Shown: piece after piece, positions 1 to 5,346 of the stretch
How the letters are laid out: every line of letters begins with the position of its first letter
Position numbering within the stretch: the first letter of the stretch is position 1
NCBI GenBank assembly: GCA_013695295.1
Contig: JACDAS010000101.1
Coordinates: 1-5,359 of the forward strand
Length of the DNA stretch: 5,359 nt
Reading direction: 5' to 3'
Origin: Actinomycetota bacterium
GTDB taxonomy: Bacteria; Actinomycetota; Thermoleophilia; Gaiellales; Gaiellaceae
Notes under the pieces: model-generated
What the model was told of the DNA's origin: nothing
The model's database searches: none
What the model saw: only the letters and a program-made list of their open reading frames with translations
Position numbers and translations under genes: made by a program

Positions 1-1044
1 GAGCAGATCGCCCGTGTGCACCACGGCGCCGACCTGCTTCAGGTTCGCGGGCAGCGTGCCCTTCTGCAGGTGCGCGTAGAGCACGAGCTCGTTGCCCGTC
101 TGGATGTAGAAGTGATTGCCCTCGACCGGGTTGTTGTAGGGCTTCGCGGGCGGGCTCGGGTTCGTCAGCTGCGTGTCGAGGAACGACACGACGGTGCCGT
201 CCGCCATCGCCCGGACGGGCTTGCCCCAGATCCGGTAGTCCTCGTTCTTCGAACTCGAGCCTCCCGGCAGCAGTCCGTTCCAGGCGCTTCCGTCCCAGGC
301 AATCACGCTCATGTCGTAGGCGAAGAGCTGGCCGCCGTCGCCCGCCGGGGCATGGGAGTTGCTGCGCGCCGACCAGTACTCGCCGATCCGCAGGTCCGAG
401 GCGCGTGACGGGAACTGGTAGCCACCCGGCGCCTGGCTGGTGTGCTTCGCGAGCGTGCGGGTCACCTTGGCCGCATCGAGCCCGTCGAATGCCATCGCGA
501 TCTCGACAGAGGCAGGCGCGGGCTGCGGCAGGATGACGTTGTTCGAGGTGTCGAAATGCCAGCCCGCGGTCGTGCCGGGTGCGATCGTGCGACTCGGCGG
601 ATCACGGCCCTCGAGCGTCGTGACCGGGATCGCCACCGAGCTGACGGCAGGCGGCCCCGCAAACGTGAGCGTGACCTTGTTGAGCGAGATCGTCGAGGCC
701 CCGTTGTTCTTGATCAGGAGCCGGACCGAGAGCTGCCCCTGCTTGGCGGCGTTCGACGTGGCGCCCGCGATCTGCAGGTAGACCAGGTTCCCGCCCTCGT
801 TGGGCTCGACGGTGACGCTCACGTTGGGCCCGGCCGCGGTCCGGTTCGGGACCGGCACGAGTGTCCCGGCCGTCACCTGGCCAGAGGCCTGGAGGTCGGC
901 CGGGGGCGTCAGCTCCTCGGGCGCCACGGCGGGTGTGCTCGAAGGAGTCGCGGAGCTGATCCGATCGCCGTCGCCTCCTCCGCAACCTCCGGCGAGGAGC
1001 GCGAGCGAGAGAACGATCAACGGGAGTCGGGCGGCCGACCTCAC
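1..1044 (-). CDS. Lipoprotein with C-terminal LytM/M23-like domain, 3' end outside window
   Basis: An open frame of 348 codons runs from a GTG to the left window edge without a stop, so the C-terminus is missing. Residues 1-21 form a lipoprotein signal: arginines at 2 and 6, a hydrophobic run (LPLIVLSLALLAGG), then lipobox Cys21. A Gly/Ser/Thr/Pro linker follows to about residue 50, and residues 74-200 look like a beta-sandwich (alternating hydrophobics, KNNG turn at 112-115). From about residue 210 the sequence resembles a M23/LytM fold: H231 and D244 (FAYDM) fit the first zinc ligands, KPVRAMADGTVVS at 275-287 is the typical core strand, and YAHL at 323-326 supplies the usual catalytic histidine. 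The final HxH motif would lie beyond the edge. The likely location is the outer face of the membrane, with cell-wall hydrolase activity or a non-catalytic LytM role. GTG at 1044 was chosen because it gives a complete signal peptide and has GAGGA 10 nt upstream. Coding by frame is firm; the enzymatic role is inferred. Confidence 0.8.
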   Translation of the reverse strand, partial: MRSAARLPLIVLSLALLAGGCGGGDGDRISSATPSSTPAVAPEELTPPADLQASGQVTAGTLVPVPNRTAAGPNVSVTVEPNEGGNLVYLQIAGATSNAAKQGQLSVRLLIKNNGASTISLNKVTLTFAGPPAVSSVAIPVTTLEGRDPPSRTIAPGTTAGWHFDTSNNVILPQPAPASVEIAMAFDGLDAAKVTRTLAKHTSQAPGGYQFPSRASDLRIGEYWSARSNSHAPAGDGGQLFAYDMSVIAWDGSAWNGLLPGGSSSKNEDYRIWGKPVRAMADGTVVSFLDTQLTNPSPPAKPYNNPVEGNHFYIQTGNELVLYAHLQKGTLPANLKQVGAVVHTGDLL

Positions 1045-1054
1045 TTCGAGGCGA

Positions 1055-1059
1055 TCCTC
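1055..1059 (-). promoter_or_regulatory. Probable ribosome binding site of the lipoprotein gene
   Basis: On the minus strand this reads GAGGA, 10 nt before the GTG at 1044. It supports that GTG as the start. The spacing is slightly long. No promoter or terminator hairpin is visible in the 35-nt gap (1045-1079) to the preceding gene. Confidence 0.45.
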
Positions 1060-1079
1060 ACACGATCGCCGGGCGCGAG

Positions 1080-1619
1080 TCAAACCCTAGGGTTGCCGAG
1101 GGCGAGGTCCGTGTAGACCTTCTCCCCGCGGAAGAGCCGCTGCTCCGGGTCCCAGGGGAAGAAGATGACCACGTTCCAGGTCAGCCGCTCGCCGGTTGCC
1201 GGGTGGTCGAGCCAGTCGCGCTCGTGCGTTCCGGTCACGCGCGCCTCCTCGCAGACCCCCTGGGGCCCGACGACGATGTCCGTCAGGTCGAAGTGGATGT
1301 CGGGAAAGGCTCCGAGCAGCTCGCCGTAGAAGCGCGCGGCACCCTCGTGACCCTCCCAGCGGGGGCGAAGCGAATCAGGCGGCCTCGCCGGCGAAGCCGC
1401 CGAGGCCTCTGACGACGGCATCGCAAGCGACGCCGTGGGGCGGAGCTCGTAGACGCAGTCGGCGGTGAGGGTCGAGAGCAGGCCCGGCAGGTCGCGGTTG
1501 TCCTCGGCGATCGAGTGACGCTTCCAGAGGTCACGGATCTCGGCGTAGAGCTCTGGAGTCAGCTCGCGGCGCAGCAGCCGGACGACGGCGTCGTGCTCGA
1601 CGTGCGGGGCGTGGGTCAT
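1080..1619 (-). CDS. NTF2/SnoaL-like domain protein with an in-frame insertion
   Basis: This 179-residue protein has the plan of the SnoaL-like/NTF2 superfamily, small cone-shaped alpha+beta barrels that include ketosteroid isomerases, polyketide cyclases and many uncharacterised proteins. Helical residues 20-50 (ELYAEIRDLW, HSIAEDNRD, LLSTLTADCVYEL) lead into the barrel. WEGHEGAARFYGELLGAFPD (88-107) and the strands DLTDIVVGPQG, EEARVTGTH and LTWNVVIFFPWD follow in family order. Between CVYEL (55-59) and WEGHEGA (88-94) lie about 26 residues rich in Ala, Ser and Pro that I do not expect from this family, where a short turn joins these parts. They coincide with a double DNA hairpin. The ATG overlaps the stop of the phosphatase gene (ATGA), which fixes the start and implies coupled translation. 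The substrate is unknown; a role in the operon's acyl-CoA chemistry is only inferred from position. The insertion may alter or disable the pocket, although the frame is intact. Confidence 0.85.
   Translation of the reverse strand: MTHAPHVEHDAVVRLLRRELTPELYAEIRDLWKRHSIAEDNRDLPGLLSTLTADCVYELRPTASLAMPSSEASAASPARPPDSLRPRWEGHEGAARFYGELLGAFPDIHFDLTDIVVGPQGVCEEARVTGTHERDWLDHPATGERLTWNVVIFFPWDPEQRLFRGEKVYTDLALGNPRV
1375..1436. repeat. Double palindromic element inside the NTF2-like gene (REP/RPE-like)
   Basis: Two adjacent hairpins sit within a coding region. Hairpin A (1375-1412) pairs TCAG with CTGA on the outside, GGCCTCG (1381-1387) with CGAGGCC (1401-1407), then after one C/C mismatch CGGC (1389-1392) with GCCG (1396-1399) around a GAA loop. 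Hairpin B (1415-1436) pairs ACGGC with GCCGT and, past one A/C mismatch, TCGC with GCGA around AA. Together they encode residues 62-82 of the NTF2-like protein, the stretch that interrupts its conserved core. Paired hairpins of this type resemble bacterial REP/BIME elements, and their in-frame position recalls the Rickettsia palindromic elements. Whether this is a dispersed genomic repeat cannot be told from a single copy. The structure is certain; the mobile-repeat interpretation is inference. Confidence 0.6.
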
Positions 1620-2293
1620 GTCGCTCTCGCTTTCCGGTAGGGGAGGTACTGGCGGTACAGCTCCTCCATCGTCGTCGAGCGCCCGGAGGCGTGCAGCGGA
1701 TCGTAGGGGGTGTGGTTGACCGCGCGGACGATCCAGTCGGCGCCGACATCGAGGACGTTGATGCACGCCGGCGCCTGCTCGAAGCCGCCGAGGAGGCGCC
1801 GCTCGCCGGTGAGTGCGTACGACAGGATTGCCCGGTTGACCCCGCCGTGGAGGACCGCGAGGACGGTGTCCCAGGTCTCGTCGGCCAGGAGCCGCTCGAG
1901 GGCCGGCAGGACGCGATCGAGCAGCGAGCCCGCCGTCTCGCCGCCGAGGAAAGTTGCGTCGAGCGGCACGTCGCCTCGGAATGCGCCCGTGAAGGTCGCC
2001 TCCAGCTCCTCGTCTGCGAGCTCGTCGAGCCTGCCGCCCGCGAGCTCGCGCAGCTCGGGCCACGACTCCGGCTCCACGGCGGGCGCCACGATCCGGGCCG
2101 TCTCGATCGTCCGCGGCAGGCCGCTGGTCACGACCCGATCGAAGTGGACGCCGGCGAGAGCCTGCGCCGCGGCGCCGGCCTGACCCCGGCCGCGGGCGGT
2201 CAGCGGGACCCGGTCGGGGTGTACGGGGTGACCGTCGCCCTCGAAGTAGGAGACCTCGGCGTGGCGGAGCAGGTAGAGCCGGCGGCGGCTCAG
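1616..2293 (-). CDS. Histidine phosphatase family protein (phosphoglycerate mutase-like), CTG start
   Basis: With the start placed at 2293 this is a 225-residue member of the histidine phosphatase superfamily, which removes phosphate through a phosphohistidine intermediate. Residues 6-13 read LYLLRHAE, with catalytic H11 and R10. SGLPRTIETA (57-66) supplies the second arginine R61, ELRE (80-83) the probable acid E83, GGETAGSLLDRV (117-128) the usual GGE-type helix, and VLHGGVNR (147-154) the second histidine H149. All key residues are present. The first ATG/GTG in frame is the GTG at 2131 (codon 55), which would delete the RHAE motif, and I find no ATG, GTG or TTG in this frame for about 90 nt upstream of 2293. 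The CTG at 2293 forms a CTGA overlap with the preceding stop, like the other junctions of the operon, and has GGAG 8 nt before it. The substrate is unknown. Broad-specificity phosphatase or removal of phosphate from a CoA-pathway intermediate are both possible. Confidence 0.88.
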   Translation of the reverse strand: MSRRRLYLLRHAEVSYFEGDGHPVHPDRVPLTARGRGQAGAAAQALAGVHFDRVVTSGLPRTIETARIVAPAVEPESWPELRELAGGRLDELADEELEATFTGAFRGDVPLDATFLGGETAGSLLDRVLPALERLLADETWDTVLAVLHGGVNRAILSYALTGERRLLGGFEQAPACINVLDVGADWIVRAVNHTPYDPLHASGRSTTMEELYRQYLPYRKARAT

Positions 2294-2598
2294 CGGTAGT
2301 GCTCCAGGTACTTCGGGTTCGCCACGCGCAGCTTGGCGGCGACGTGCTCCTTCAGCGTCTCGAGCACGTCCGCGGGCGCCTCGCCGGCCCGGATCGCCCG
2401 CGCGAGCTCGGCGACGTCCGGCTCGCCCGGGCCCGCCGGGGAAGCCTCGAGCTGCCGCTGGAGGATTCCGAGCCCGTTGATCGCGACGATCGTGCGGAAG
2501 CGAAGGCGATGGTCGTCGAGGGCCGGCAGGATCTCCCGCTCGAGGAACTCGCGCACCGCCTCAGCGAGCTCGGCCGGGGTCGGGCGGTCGTGGCTCAC
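2290..2598 (-). CDS. DUF6285-like small protein, probable partner of the phosphotransferase
   Basis: This 102-residue protein starts with GTG in a GTGA overlap with the phosphotransferase gene. It is a mostly helical protein without signal peptide or membrane segment. The N-terminal half (RPTPAELAEAVREFLEREIL at 5-24, then LRFRTIVAINGLGILQRQLE at 32-51) and the ending KLRVANPKYL (89-98) match my memory of the DUF6285 family, small proteins repeatedly encoded beside ACAD10/APH-type kinases in actinobacteria and proteobacteria. In the levulinate pathway a small protein of similar size, LvaB, is needed for activity of the kinase LvaA. By position and size this protein could be its counterpart, acting as a subunit rather than an enzyme in its own right. 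I cannot confirm that LvaB and DUF6285 are the same family. The reading frame is open much further upstream, but that part lies inside the kinase gene and is not coding. Confidence 0.82.
   Translation of the reverse strand: MSHDRPTPAELAEAVREFLEREILPALDDHRLRFRTIVAINGLGILQRQLEASPAGPGEPDVAELARAIRAGEAPADVLETLKEHVAAKLRVANPKYLEHYR
2302..2305 (-). promoter_or_regulatory. GGAG ribosome binding site supporting the CTG start at 2293
   Basis: On the minus strand GGAG lies 8 nt before the CTG at 2293, a near-ideal spacing. It falls in the last codons of the DUF6285-like gene (CTG GAG CAC TAC CGC TGA). It favours initiation at this CTG over the internal GTG at 2131. Confidence 0.5.
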
Positions 2599-3524
2599 GC
2601 CGCCTCGATCAGGTCGAGCAGCTCGTACTCCATCTCGGCGGCGATCCTGCCGAGCACGGCGAGCTCGACGCTCCGCTCGAGACCGTTCAGGTGCCGGCGC
2701 GACTGCGTCAGGGCGCCGACGGCCCACTTCGCGTTGCCGAGCACCTCCCACCAGTGCAGCTCCTCGCCGACGACGACGACGCCCGTTCGCTCGCGGTAGC
2801 GCTCGAGGTACGGCTCGAGGTCGCCGACGCCGCCGAGCCGCAGCCCGTCGGCCCCGAAGCGCCAGGCGCGGACGAGCGGCCAGCTCAGGTCCTCGCGCGG
2901 GTCGGCGAGGTGGGCGAACTCCCAGTCGAGCAGCGCGACGAGCCCCCCGGGCCCGACGACCACGTTGCCGATCCGGAAGTCCCCGTGGGTGACGACGTCG
3001 GGCAGCGGAACGGGGCGGCGTTCGTCCAGCCACCGCAGGCCGTACTCGATCGCCGGGTGGGGCTCCTCGACCGAGTCGAGCTCGCCGCGCAGGCGCTCGA
3101 CCGGGTCGCTCGCGCGCAGGAACGGGAGCCTTGCCGGCGGGATCGCGTGGATCGCCGCCAGCTGGTCTGCGAGCTGGGTCTCGAGACCGCGGGGCGGAGC
3201 CTTGACGATCCGCCGGCCGATCGTCTCGCCCTCGACGCGCTCCATCGCGAAGGCTGCGCGCTCGCCGAGCGAGCCGAGGTAGGCCACCGGCCGCGGGACG
3301 CTGACGCCCGCCTCGAACGCGGCCTTCAGGACGGCGAACTCGTGCTCGAGCGAGAGCGTGTCCGAGTGGATGACGCCTCCGGCCGCACGGCGGACGATCA
3401 GCCGCCCCGTCTCCGAGTCGACGTCCCAGGCCTCCTTCGAGGCCCCGCCGGCGAGGAGCCGCATCGACCGGACCGGCGCGCCGAGACGCTCCTCGAGCTC
3501 GCTCGCCCAGTCCGGCCGGCTCAC
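2595..3524 (-). CDS. Phosphotransferase family protein (APH/choline kinase fold, ACAD10/LvaA-type)
   Basis: This 309-residue kinase-like protein is predicted to transfer phosphate from ATP (or GTP) to a hydroxyl group. The N-lobe has a glycine loop variant (LLAGGASKEAW, 24-33), the strand LIVRR (42-46) and helix residue E60 or E62. The C-lobe has the catalytic loop HGDFRIGN (180-187: H180, D182, N187), the metal-binding LLDWEFAHLADP (198-209: D200) and EDLSW (211-215). All catalytic residues are present and the length is normal for the family. The LDWE.A..GDP-like motif and the neighbouring DUF6285-like gene fit the ACAD10/ACAD11 N-terminal and LvaA group, which phosphorylate 4-hydroxyacyl-CoAs, better than antibiotic kinases. 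GTG at 3524 was chosen because it overlaps the SDR stop by 4 nt (GTGA) and sits just before the first helix. Kinase fold is confident; the acyl-CoA substrate is inferred from context. Confidence 0.93.
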   Translation of the reverse strand: MSRPDWASELEERLGAPVRSMRLLAGGASKEAWDVDSETGRLIVRRAAGGVIHSDTLSLEHEFAVLKAAFEAGVSVPRPVAYLGSLGERAAFAMERVEGETIGRRIVKAPPRGLETQLADQLAAIHAIPPARLPFLRASDPVERLRGELDSVEEPHPAIEYGLRWLDERRPVPLPDVVTHGDFRIGNVVVGPGGLVALLDWEFAHLADPREDLSWPLVRAWRFGADGLRLGGVGDLEPYLERYRERTGVVVVGEELHWWEVLGNAKWAVGALTQSRRHLNGLERSVELAVLGRIAAEMEYELLDLIEAA

Positions 3525-4297
3525 CAGGCCGACTGGCCGCCGTCCACGACGAGCGTATGCCCGGTGACGAAGCCCGACGCCCCGGACGAGAGGAACACGA
3601 CGGCCCCCTTCAGGTCGTCGGGGCCGCCGAAACGCCTGAGCGGAACGTGCTCGAGAAGCGCCTTGCCGTGCTGATCGAGCACGGCGCTGGACATGTCGGA
3701 CGGGAACCAGCCGGGGGCGATCGCGTTGACCGTGATCCGGTGCCGGGCCCACTTGCAGGCGAGGTCCTTCGTGAACGAGACGACGCCGCCCTTGCTGGCG
3801 TTGTACGGGATCGCGTTCATCACCTCGGGGGGCCCGCCGCCGAGCGCGGCGACCGAGGCGATGTTCACGATCCTGCCGCCCTCGCCCTGCTCGATCATCA
3901 CGCGGCCGGCCGCCTGCGAGCAGAGGAAGACCCCGGTCAGGTTGACGTCGATCACCTTCTGCCAGCCCTCGAGTGAGATGTCCTCGGGCCACCCCGCCCA
4001 GACCGTGCCCGCGTTGTTGACGAGGATGTCGATGCGGCCGAAGTCGTAGCGGGCCCGCGCGACGACGGCCTGGACCTCCTCCTGGTCTCGGACGTCGCAC
4101 CGGAGCCCGAGCGTCCTGACCCCGAGCTGCGCCAGCTCGGCCGCGGCCTCCTCGCAGCGCTCGGCCATGCGGGCGCAGAGGACGAGGTCGGCCCCCGACT
4201 CGGCGAGCGCGGTCGCCATCTGCAGGCCGATGCCGCTCCCGCCCCCGGTGACGATCGCGACCCGGCCGCTCAGGTCGAAGAGCTCTTGCGGATGCAT
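3521..4297 (-). CDS. SDR family NAD(P)-dependent oxidoreductase
   Basis: This 258-residue classical short-chain dehydrogenase/reductase interconverts an alcohol and a ketone in the cytoplasm. The cofactor motif TGGGSGIG is at 17-24, D68-V69 follows strand 4, and NNAG is at 94-97. The catalytic residues are N118 (VIDVN), S148 (NIASVA), Y165 and K169 (YNASK). PGW at 195-197 and the C-terminal GHTLVVDGG complete the standard plan, and the length is typical. Arg43 after strand 2 (LCARMAER) suggests NADP(H) preference, although this is a weak predictor. The ATG at 4297 lies 2 nt after the TAG of the upstream oxidoreductase gene, which supports coupled expression. Directly preceding a LvaA-type kinase, it could reduce a keto-acyl-CoA to the hydroxy-acyl-CoA that the kinase phosphorylates, as LvaD does in levulinate breakdown. 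A 3-oxoacyl reductase (FabG-like) or gluconate 5-dehydrogenase-like activity is also compatible with the sequence. Confidence 0.95.
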   Translation of the reverse strand: MHPQELFDLSGRVAIVTGGGSGIGLQMATALAESGADLVLCARMAERCEEAAAELAQLGVRTLGLRCDVRDQEEVQAVVARARYDFGRIDILVNNAGTVWAGWPEDISLEGWQKVIDVNLTGVFLCSQAAGRVMIEQGEGGRIVNIASVAALGGGPPEVMNAIPYNASKGGVVSFTKDLACKWARHRITVNAIAPGWFPSDMSSAVLDQHGKALLEHVPLRRFGGPDDLKGAVVFLSSGASGFVTGHTLVVDGGQSAW

Positions 4298-4299
4298 CT

Positions 4300-5334
4300 C
4301 TAGGCCGCCAGCTCCGCGAGCACGCGCAGCGATCCGGGCTCGTAGGCGTGCACGATCATCGTCGTCACGCCGCATTCTCTCCAGGCGTCGAGACGCTCGG
4401 CGATCCGCTCGCGCGGGCCGACGAGCGCGACCTCCTCGACGAGCGCGTCGGGGACGGCTGCGGCCGCGTCGCGCTTCTTGCCCTCGAGGTAGAGGTCCTG
4501 GATCAACGCTGCCTCGGCCTCGTAGCCGTAGCGTCCGACCAGGGTGTTGTAGAAGTTCTTGCCGCGCGCGCCCATGCCGCCGACGTAGAGCGCGAGCACC
4601 GGCCGCACGAGGTCGCGTGCGGACTCGAGGTCGTCGGTGACGACGAGCGGGACCGAGGTGGCGGCGATCTCGAAGCCGTCGAGGGTGCGGCCGCCCCGGG
4701 CGAGGCCCTCCCGGAGGGACGGGAGGAAGACCTCGGCAAGGCGCTCCGGCGAGAGGAAGACCGGCAGCCAGCCGTCGGCGATCTCGCCTGCGAGCGCGAC
4801 GTTCTTCGGGCCGACCGCGGCGAGGTAGATCGGAATCGAGTCCCGCAGGGGCCGCATCAGCAGCTTCAGCGGCTTGCCGAGGCCGGTCGCGCCCTCGCCG
4901 GCGTAGGGGATGTCGTAGTGCTCGCCGTGGTGCTCGACGGTCTCGCGGCGGAGCGTCCGGCGGACGAGCTCGACGTACTCGCGCGTGCGGGCGAGCGGCT
5001 TTCCCCAGGGCTGGCCGTGCCAGCCCTCGACCACCTGGGGGCCGGATGTACCGAGCCCGAGCAGGAAGCGGCCGCCGGACATGAGATCGAGGGTCGCGGC
5101 GGTCATCGCGGTCGCGGCGGGCGTCCGCGCCGGCATCTGCATGATCGCCGCCCCGACCTTGAGCCGGGTCGTCGTCGCCGCGAGCCAGCTGAGAACCGTC
5201 ACCGCGTCCGTCCCCCACGACTCGGCTGCCCAGGCCGAGTCGAAGCCGAGGCGCTCGGCCTCCTGCGCCAGCGCGATCAGGTCGGTCGGATTCGTCCCCG
5301 GTGGCGCGTACCCCATCCCGAATCCGAGCTTCAT
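4300..5334 (-). CDS. LLM class (luciferase-like) oxidoreductase, probably F420-dependent, Rv3520c-like
   Basis: This 344-residue protein is a (beta/alpha)8 barrel of the bacterial luciferase-like superfamily. The N-terminal strand MKLGFGMGYAPP, helix with AQEAERLGFDSAWAAESWG (23-41), RLKVGAAIMQMPARTPAATA (57-76), the signature DLMSGGRFLLGLGTSGPQVVEGWHG (83-107) and IPIYLAAVGPKNVALAGEIADGWLP (167-191) appear in family order. The GTSGPQVVEGWHG and GLGKPLKLL stretches match what I recall of the Mycobacterium Rv3520c subgroup of F420-dependent enzymes, so F420 is favoured over FMN. The reaction is probably hydride transfer on a carbonyl, alcohol or double bond; the substrate is unknown. It is the first visible gene of the operon and ends in TAG 2 nt before the SDR start. 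The ATG at 5334 begins exactly at the first barrel strand and has no clear Shine-Dalgarno sequence, in keeping with a possible leaderless transcript. Confidence 0.95.
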   Translation of the reverse strand: MKLGFGMGYAPPGTNPTDLIALAQEAERLGFDSAWAAESWGTDAVTVLSWLAATTTRLKVGAAIMQMPARTPAATAMTAATLDLMSGGRFLLGLGTSGPQVVEGWHGQPWGKPLARTREYVELVRRTLRRETVEHHGEHYDIPYAGEGATGLGKPLKLLMRPLRDSIPIYLAAVGPKNVALAGEIADGWLPVFLSPERLAEVFLPSLREGLARGGRTLDGFEIAATSVPLVVTDDLESARDLVRPVLALYVGGMGARGKNFYNTLVGRYGYEAEAALIQDLYLEGKKRDAAAAVPDALVEEVALVGPRERIAERLDAWRECGVTTMIVHAYEPGSLRVLAELAA

Positions 5335-5340
5335 CGGGCG

Positions 5341-5346
5341 ACTCTA
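5341..5346 (-). promoter_or_regulatory. Candidate -10 element for a leaderless operon transcript
   Basis: On the minus strand this reads TAGAGT, matching the actinobacterial TANNNT -10 pattern, and it ends 6 nt before the A of the ATG at 5334. That spacing would place transcription start at or next to the start codon. No purine-rich ribosome binding site is seen before the ATG. Only 13 nt remain upstream, so a -35 box cannot be examined. Confidence 0.3.

Noticed and set aside
1045..1079. Possible terminator between the NTF2-like gene and the lipoprotein gene
   Set aside because: The 35-nt gap has no stable hairpin followed by a T-run on the minus strand.
442..1116. Plus-strand open frame of 224 codons
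   Set aside because: It opposes the lipoprotein gene, which has a signal peptide and M23-like motifs. The plus-strand product is Arg/Gly-rich with no recognisable motif, typical of a GC-rich shadow frame.
1781..1793. 13-nt match (gaagccgccgagg) to part of the hairpin at 1393-1405, as a possible second repeat copy
   Set aside because: The match does not extend, has no palindrome around it, and lies in ordinary phosphatase codons. Such short matches are expected by chance at this GC content.
1620..2063. N-terminal extension of the NTF2-like frame to 327 residues
   Set aside because: The extension lies inside the histidine phosphatase gene and has shadow-like composition. The ATG at 1619 in the ATGA overlap fits the family start.
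2599..3033. N-terminal extension of the DUF6285-like frame to 247 residues
   Set aside because: This part is an Arg-rich shadow of the kinase C-terminal half. The GTG in the GTGA overlap gives a product of the expected family size.
2595..3524. Aminoglycoside resistance gene
   Set aside because: The fold is shared, but the neighbouring SDR and DUF6285-like genes and the LDWE-type motif fit the ACAD10/LvaA group of acyl-CoA-related kinases better. No resistance or mobile context is visible.
2691..3674. Long plus-strand open frame of 327 codons opposite the kinase gene
   Set aside because: The minus strand holds the complete kinase with HGDFRIGN and DWE motifs and coupled neighbours. The plus-strand product shows only low-complexity Arg/Asp/Glu/Ala composition.
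4298..5218. Upstream extension of the SDR frame to 565 residues
   Set aside because: The extra N-terminal part is Arg/Gly-rich and overlaps the luciferase-like gene. The SDR fold starts directly after the ATG at 4297.
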